Below, piece after piece: positions 40,734-44,620 of a stretch of DNA of 44,620 nt. Numbering within the stretch: position 1 is the stretch's first letter; the number at the start of each line of letters is the position of its first letter. This DNA is from Lentimicrobiaceae bacterium (lineage in GTDB: Bacteria; Bacteroidota; Bacteroidia; Bacteroidales; UBA4417): assembly GCA_028697555.1 (NCBI GenBank), contig JAQVEX010000016.1:1-44620 (forward strand), given 5' to 3'. The notes beneath the pieces were generated by a model. It did no database searches and was not told the DNA's origin. It saw nothing but the letters and a program-made list of their open reading frames with translations. A program made the translations under genes and the position numbers.

Positions 40734-42410
40734 ATGGATTACACATCAAGATTAGAGTTTTTATGGAAAAACATTTATCCCAATAGCGATATTACACTGT
40801 TACACAACTTTTTAAAATCTATAGAGATATATAAAAACAACAAAAGCGTTAAAAGTAATAAGGCAGATTGGTATAAAGATGCAGTAATTTACTCGTTGTA
40901 TGTAGATAGGTTTAACAATGATTTTTCCGGTTTGGAAAACAAATTGGATTATCTGCAAGATTTAGGAGTAAACTGCTTATGGCTTTTGCCGATTTTAGAA
41001 TCTCCTATGAGAGATGCCGGATTTGATATTTCCGACCATTACTCTGTCAGAGACAGCTTGTTTGCAAACAAAAATACTGAGACCAACATACAATTTAAAC
41101 AATTTGTAAATCAGGCTCACAAGAGAGGAATAAATATTATTTTCGATTTTGCAATCAACCATACTTCCGACCAACATCCATGGTTTTTAGAAGCTAAGAA
41201 ATGTAAAAACAATCCTTATAGGAATTATTATATTTGGGCTGACGATGATAAAGGCTATGCTGATGCTCGTATTATTTTTAAAGGTATTGAAGACTCAAAT
41301 TGGCAAAAATGCGACGACCAATATTATTTTCATCGTTTTTTTAATTTTCAGCCCGATCTAAACTACAAAAATCCCGAAGTTCTCTTTTCCATGTGCAGAG
41401 CCATGCTTTATTGGCAAAATATTGGCATCGACGGTTTTAGAGCCGATGCTATCCCCTACTTATGGAAAGAAGAAGGCACAGATTGCGAAAATCTGCCACA
41501 AACACATAAAGTAGTAAAATTTTTCAGAGCTGTATTAGATTTTGTTTCGCCCGGAACTCTACTACTAGCTGAAGCTTGCCAACAGCCTAACAAAGTTGTT
41601 GAATATTTTGGCGATGGAGATGAATGCCATGCTGCATACCACTTCCCGCTTATGCCACGTATGTTTAAGGCTATAGCACAACAAGACGGCAATCCGATTA
41701 TAGATACATTAGACGAAAAATTTACACCTATTATAAGTCCCGAAGCACAGTGGTTTACTTTTTTGAGATGCCACGACGAGTTGAGCTTAGAATTGGTTTA
41801 TGTTACCGAAGAAGAACGCAAGTTTATTCACGAGCACTATTGCCACAAGGAATTGTGGGATTTCAGAAACGGCGAAGGAATTTCTGCCAGACTTGCCGAC
41901 CTTATGCAATACAATGCCGATAAAATACTCTTGGCATATTCAATTATGCTAACACTTACGGGCTCTCCTATTATTTATTATGGAGATGAATTTGCTACTG
42001 TGAATGACGAAGACCTGTATTACTCAACAATTGAAAAAACAGGAAAAGACGACACAAGATTTCTAGTAAGGAACTATATAAATTGGAATGATGTTGAAAA
42101 TGATTTAAAAAACAAGAACTCGCTGCCTTCAAAGGTGTTTTATCCTTTAAAAAACATAATAAACGTCAGAAATAAATACAATGTTTTTGGCAGGGGAACC
42201 TTACATTTTGACGAAAATAATAAAGATAAAAACCTTCTGATTTACAAACGTAAATACGAAAATATTTCAATACAAATAATTCACAATTTAAGCGAACAAA
42301 CCAAAGATATAAGCGACTTTACCGCAAAACACAACTCACAATCCGACTTGTTGGGAAACAAAATAAGCGATAAATTAGCTCCGTACGGTTTTTTGTGGAT
42401 ATTGTGTTAG
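40734..42410 (+). CDS. treS: Trehalose-synthase-like GH13 enzyme (cytoplasmic)
   Basis: The 558-residue protein has no signal peptide. It is GH13 with nucleophile D238 (GFRADAIPYL), acid/base E280 (LLAEACQQP) and D348 (CHDELSLE). Long stretches match trehalose synthase (GH13_16): DWYKDAVIYSLYVDRF, NHTSDQHPWFLEA, ARIIFKGIEDSNW, FHRFFNFQPDLNY, EGTDCENLPQTHK, YFGDGDECHAAYHFPLMPRMFKA and GSPIIYYGDE. TreS isomerises maltose and trehalose by intramolecular glucosyl transfer. No maltokinase domain is fused. A related alpha-glucosidase or transglucosylase remains possible. It sits between the Sus genes, behind their terminator, and the HAD-GH65 fusion gene, and so likely acts on the imported maltose. 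Confidence 0.82.
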   Translation: MDYTSRLEFLWKNIYPNSDITLLHNFLKSIEIYKNNKSVKSNKADWYKDAVIYSLYVDRFNNDFSGLENKLDYLQDLGVNCLWLLPILESPMRDAGFDISDHYSVRDSLFANKNTETNIQFKQFVNQAHKRGINIIFDFAINHTSDQHPWFLEAKKCKNNPYRNYYIWADDDKGYADARIIFKGIEDSNWQKCDDQYYFHRFFNFQPDLNYKNPEVLFSMCRAMLYWQNIGIDGFRADAIPYLWKEEGTDCENLPQTHKVVKFFRAVLDFVSPGTLLLAEACQQPNKVVEYFGDGDECHAAYHFPLMPRMFKAIAQQDGNPIIDTLDEKFTPIISPEAQWFTFLRCHDELSLELVYVTEEERKFIHEHYCHKELWDFRNGEGISARLADLMQYNADKILLAYSIMLTLTGSPIIYYGDEFATVNDEDLYYSTIEKTGKDDTRFLVRNYINWNDVENDLKNKNSLPSKVFYPLKNIINVRNKYNVFGRGTLHFDENNKDKNLLIYKRKYENISIQIIHNLSEQTKDISDFTAKHNSQSDLLGNKISDKLAPYGFLWILC

Positions 42411-42437
42411 AAATTGATATGAAAAGAAAATGCAATT

Positions 42438-42541
42438 GGTGAACGGTGATGAGTGATGAGTGATGAGTGACGGGTGAATGGTGCAAAGACCGCTATCTTA
42501 AACCGAAAAACACCCACCACCCACCACTGACCACCGACCAC
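42438..42541. repeat. Heptamer-repeat island 7, inverted families
   Basis: The left arm 42438-42484 holds GGTGAAC, GGTGATG, AGTGATG twice, AGTGACG, GGTGAAT. The right arm 42511-42541 holds CACCCAC twice, CACTGAC, CACCGAC. The arms are partly complementary and are separated by a 26-base non-repeat spacer. The island lies between the co-directional treS and HAD-GH65 genes. Confidence 0.8.
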
Positions 42542-42563
42542 AAATTATTAATAAATAATTTAT

Positions 42564-44620
42564 ATGAACAACTACAAATTTAAAGCTGTAATATTCGATT
42601 TAGACGGTGTTATCACCCAAACTGCGCAAGTACACAACTCTGCATGGAAAAAAATGTTCGACTCTTTTTTGAAAGAACACGCAAAAAATACAAATACCGA
42701 ATTTGTCGAGTTTTCCAATCAGGATTATCTGAAATATGTTGATGGAAAGCCCAGATACGAAGGAGTTAAGTCGTTTTTGAAATCTAGAAATATTGATTTG
42801 GAAATGGGAACACCTGACGACTCGCCGGAAATTATTAGCATTTGCGGTTTAGGCAACAAAAAGAACGAAATGTTCAATCAGGTGTTGGAACAAGAAGGTG
42901 TTAAAACCTATGAAAGCACTGTTGATTTTATGAAAAGATTAACTCAAAGCGGTATCCCTATTGGAGTTGCATCGTCGAGTAAAAATTGTAAAGCCGTATT
43001 AAAAGCTGCAAACCTCACTCATTATGTTCTAACAAGAGTCGATGGTGTTGTTTCTGCTGAAATTGGCTTGAATGGAAAACCTGAACCCGATATCTTTTTA
43101 AAGGCAGCCGAAAATTTGAATGTTAATCCTAAAGATACAATTGTTGTAGAAGATGCATCGTCAGGCGTTGAAGCCGGCAGAAACGGTGGCTTCGGCTTGG
43201 TTATAGGACTTGCCAGAGAAAATAATCATAGTCAGCTTTGGCAGCACGGAGCCGATATGGTTGCCGGCGACATGGCAGAAATTTCCGATGAACGTATTAA
43301 CCAATGGTTTGAAACAGGAGCAGAAAAAGACAAATGGCAAATATCGTATCACGACTATAATACGAGCAATGAAAAATCGAGAGAAGCCATGCTGACAGTC
43401 GGAAACGGCTACATGGGCATTAGAGGATGTATGGTTGAACAAGCTGAAGATAAATTTAATTATCCGGCAACGTATATCGCTGGTTTGTACAATACACTCC
43501 CAACTCGCATAGCCGATAGAGATATTTATAACGAAGATTTTGTAAGAATTCCCGACGGATTGAATGTTTTTTTCAAAATAAATGACAATCCGGTTTTCAA
43601 CTTGCACGACTCAAAAATATTGGAAATCGATAGGACTTTGAAGTTTAAAGAAGGCGTGCTTTACAAAAAAATGCTCGTCGAAACTCCCGAAAATTCAGTT
43701 TTGGATATTTCGTCTAAGAAGTTTGCTTCAATGGACAATCCACACCTTGCTGCGATAAGCTACACTATTACTCCTACAAATTCCAAAAACACAATTACAT
43801 TTATTTCAAAACTTGACGGAAATATTATCAATGCCGGAGTTGAAAGATATAAATCCTTGAACCAAAAGCATCTTAAAGCTGAATTTGTCGATAGTAACGA
43901 AGGAAAAAACACTATTTCTATTCAAACCAAAACCACACAATCGGGAATAAGTATAGCACAAACCGTTAAACACAACTTTTTACTCGACGGTAAGCCAATA
44001 AATATTCAACCGAAAATTTTGAAGAAAGATGGCGAAATAATTGCAGAATACACTGTTAAGGTTGAGCAAAACTCGCAGATTACTATTCAAAAAATAATGG
44101 CTGTTGCAACGTCAAAGCACGACGACCAAAAAGAGCCTATGCAATTTGTCAACAATCTGATTGATACTGTATCATTCAATGAACTTCTGCAACAATCGGT
44201 TAACCAATGGGAAAAATTATGGCAAAAACTTGACGTAAAAGTCGTTTACAACAGATTCACTCAAAAACTGCTACGTTTGCATATCTATCACTTGTTATCA
44301 TCAATGTCGCCACACAATGTAAACTTTGATGCTAGCATTACAGCCAGAGGATTACACGGCGAAGCATACAGAGGTCATATTTTTTGGGACGAAATTTTCA
44401 TCTTGCCGTTCTATACACTCAAGTTGCCCGAAATCTCAAAAGCTATGCTGTTGTACAGGTACAGAAGATTAGACGCTGCTCGCAAGTACGCCAAACAACA
44501 CGGCTACAAAGGTGCTATGTTTCCATGGCAAAGCGGCTCCGACGGAACCGAACAAACTCAAATCATACACCTAAATCCGCTAAACGGACAATGGGGAGAC
44601 GACAATAGTTCGCTTCAAAG
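42564..44620 (+). CDS. HAD (beta-phosphoglucomutase-like) / GH65 fusion, truncated by window edge
   Basis: The frame opens at ATG 42564 and stays open for 685 codons to the right edge. Residues 1-245 are a HAD-IA domain: FDLDGVITQTAQVHN with D12 and D14, VASSSKN, the lysine region GKPEPDIF, and VVEDASSGVEAG. The cap contains YVDGKPRYEGVKSFLKSRNI and GLGNKKNEMF, as in HAD domains fused to GH65. From about 255 a GH65 protein follows: AMLTVGNGYMGIRG, then GHIFWDEIF at 604-612 and LLYRYRRLDAARKYAKQHGYKGAMFPWQSGSDG. The catalytic Glu lies beyond the edge. GH65 members phosphorolyse maltose, trehalose, kojibiose or nigerose to beta-glucose-1-phosphate, and beta-phosphoglucomutase turns that into glucose-6-phosphate; some actinobacterial HAD-GH65 fusions are linked to trehalose instead. 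The fused layout suggests direct use of the product. Confidence 0.88.
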   Translation, partial: MNNYKFKAVIFDLDGVITQTAQVHNSAWKKMFDSFLKEHAKNTNTEFVEFSNQDYLKYVDGKPRYEGVKSFLKSRNIDLEMGTPDDSPEIISICGLGNKKNEMFNQVLEQEGVKTYESTVDFMKRLTQSGIPIGVASSSKNCKAVLKAANLTHYVLTRVDGVVSAEIGLNGKPEPDIFLKAAENLNVNPKDTIVVEDASSGVEAGRNGGFGLVIGLARENNHSQLWQHGADMVAGDMAEISDERINQWFETGAEKDKWQISYHDYNTSNEKSREAMLTVGNGYMGIRGCMVEQAEDKFNYPATYIAGLYNTLPTRIADRDIYNEDFVRIPDGLNVFFKINDNPVFNLHDSKILEIDRTLKFKEGVLYKKMLVETPENSVLDISSKKFASMDNPHLAAISYTITPTNSKNTITFISKLDGNIINAGVERYKSLNQKHLKAEFVDSNEGKNTISIQTKTTQSGISIAQTVKHNFLLDGKPINIQPKILKKDGEIIAEYTVKVEQNSQITIQKIMAVATSKHDDQKEPMQFVNNLIDTVSFNELLQQSVNQWEKLWQKLDVKVVYNRFTQKLLRLHIYHLLSSMSPHNVNFDASITARGLHGEAYRGHIFWDEIFILPFYTLKLPEISKAMLLYRYRRLDAARKYAKQHGYKGAMFPWQSGSDGTEQTQIIHLNPLNGQWGDDNSSLQ

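Noticed and set aside
43161..43607. A 148-codon open frame on the minus strand
   Set aside because: It lies wholly antisense to the HAD-GH65 fusion, whose plus-strand frame is continuous and carries recognisable motifs. The antisense product has no family features.
24384..44608. Many further open frames of 60-130 codons on the opposite strand or other frames
   Set aside because: They overlap strongly supported genes, lack their own promoter boxes or domain features, and are what AT-rich coding DNA produces by chance.

Overview
The window is AT-rich bacterial DNA from a member of the Bacteroidota, most likely an environmental, free-living lineage rather than a gut Bacteroides. The evidence is a SusC/SusD pair with a SusE/F-like lipoprotein, a type IX secretion (Por) sorting tail on an amylase, a GldH-like lipoprotein, RagB/SusD-style lipoboxes, and the Bacteroidota promoter element TAnnTTTG in front of nearly every transcription unit. 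A flavodiiron protein suggests an anaerobe or microaerophile that detoxifies oxygen or nitric oxide.

Layout. 1-2917: start of a dipeptidyl-peptidase IV gene (minus, runs off the left edge), a tRNA-Val(GAC), and a ClC chloride channel/antiporter. 3013-7010 (minus): flavodiiron protein, MnmA and GldH-like lipoprotein as one unit, preceded by a universal stress protein gene with its own promoter. 7154-14328 (plus): an RsuA/RluB-type pseudouridine synthase, then a 1410-residue glycogen synthase / alpha-glucan phosphorylase fusion followed closely by a phosphoglucomutase. 14402-15085: a GroES-like protein set between heptamer-repeat islands. 15086-22226 (plus): a tight operon of a small membrane protein, MutL, two rhomboid proteases, an endonuclease/exonuclease/phosphatase-fold membrane protein and UvrB. 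22421-28795: WecB-type epimerase, a small beta-barrel protein, an SDR dehydrogenase (minus), a class-III aminotransferase with a CoA-type Nudix hydrolase, a thioredoxin-fold protein and an orphan 95-residue protein. 28902-44620: phosphofructokinase and, directly beside it, an alpha-glucan utilisation locus: maltose/sucrose-type MFS transporter (minus), secreted GH13 amylase, SusC, SusD, SusE/F-like lipoprotein, TreS-like GH13 enzyme and a HAD-phosphoglucomutase/GH65 fusion cut by the right edge.

Taken together, the window is dominated by alpha-glucan metabolism: external glucan is cut by the T9SS amylase, bound and imported by the Sus proteins, moved inward by the MFS carrier, processed by TreS/GH65/HAD enzymes to glucose phosphates, and either burned through PfkA or stored and mobilised by the synthase-phosphorylase fusion with phosphoglucomutase. 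This flow is inferred from families and gene order.

The most unusual non-coding feature is a set of intergenic islands made of different 7-base tandem repeats, often arranged as inverted arms and sitting directly on the 3' ends of genes, in several cases contributing the stop codon. No IS element, prophage, CRISPR array or defence system was seen. I do not see a clearly novel multi-gene system; the strongest leads are the heptamer islands, the synthase-phosphorylase fusion, and the TreS plus HAD-GH65 pairing in a Sus locus.
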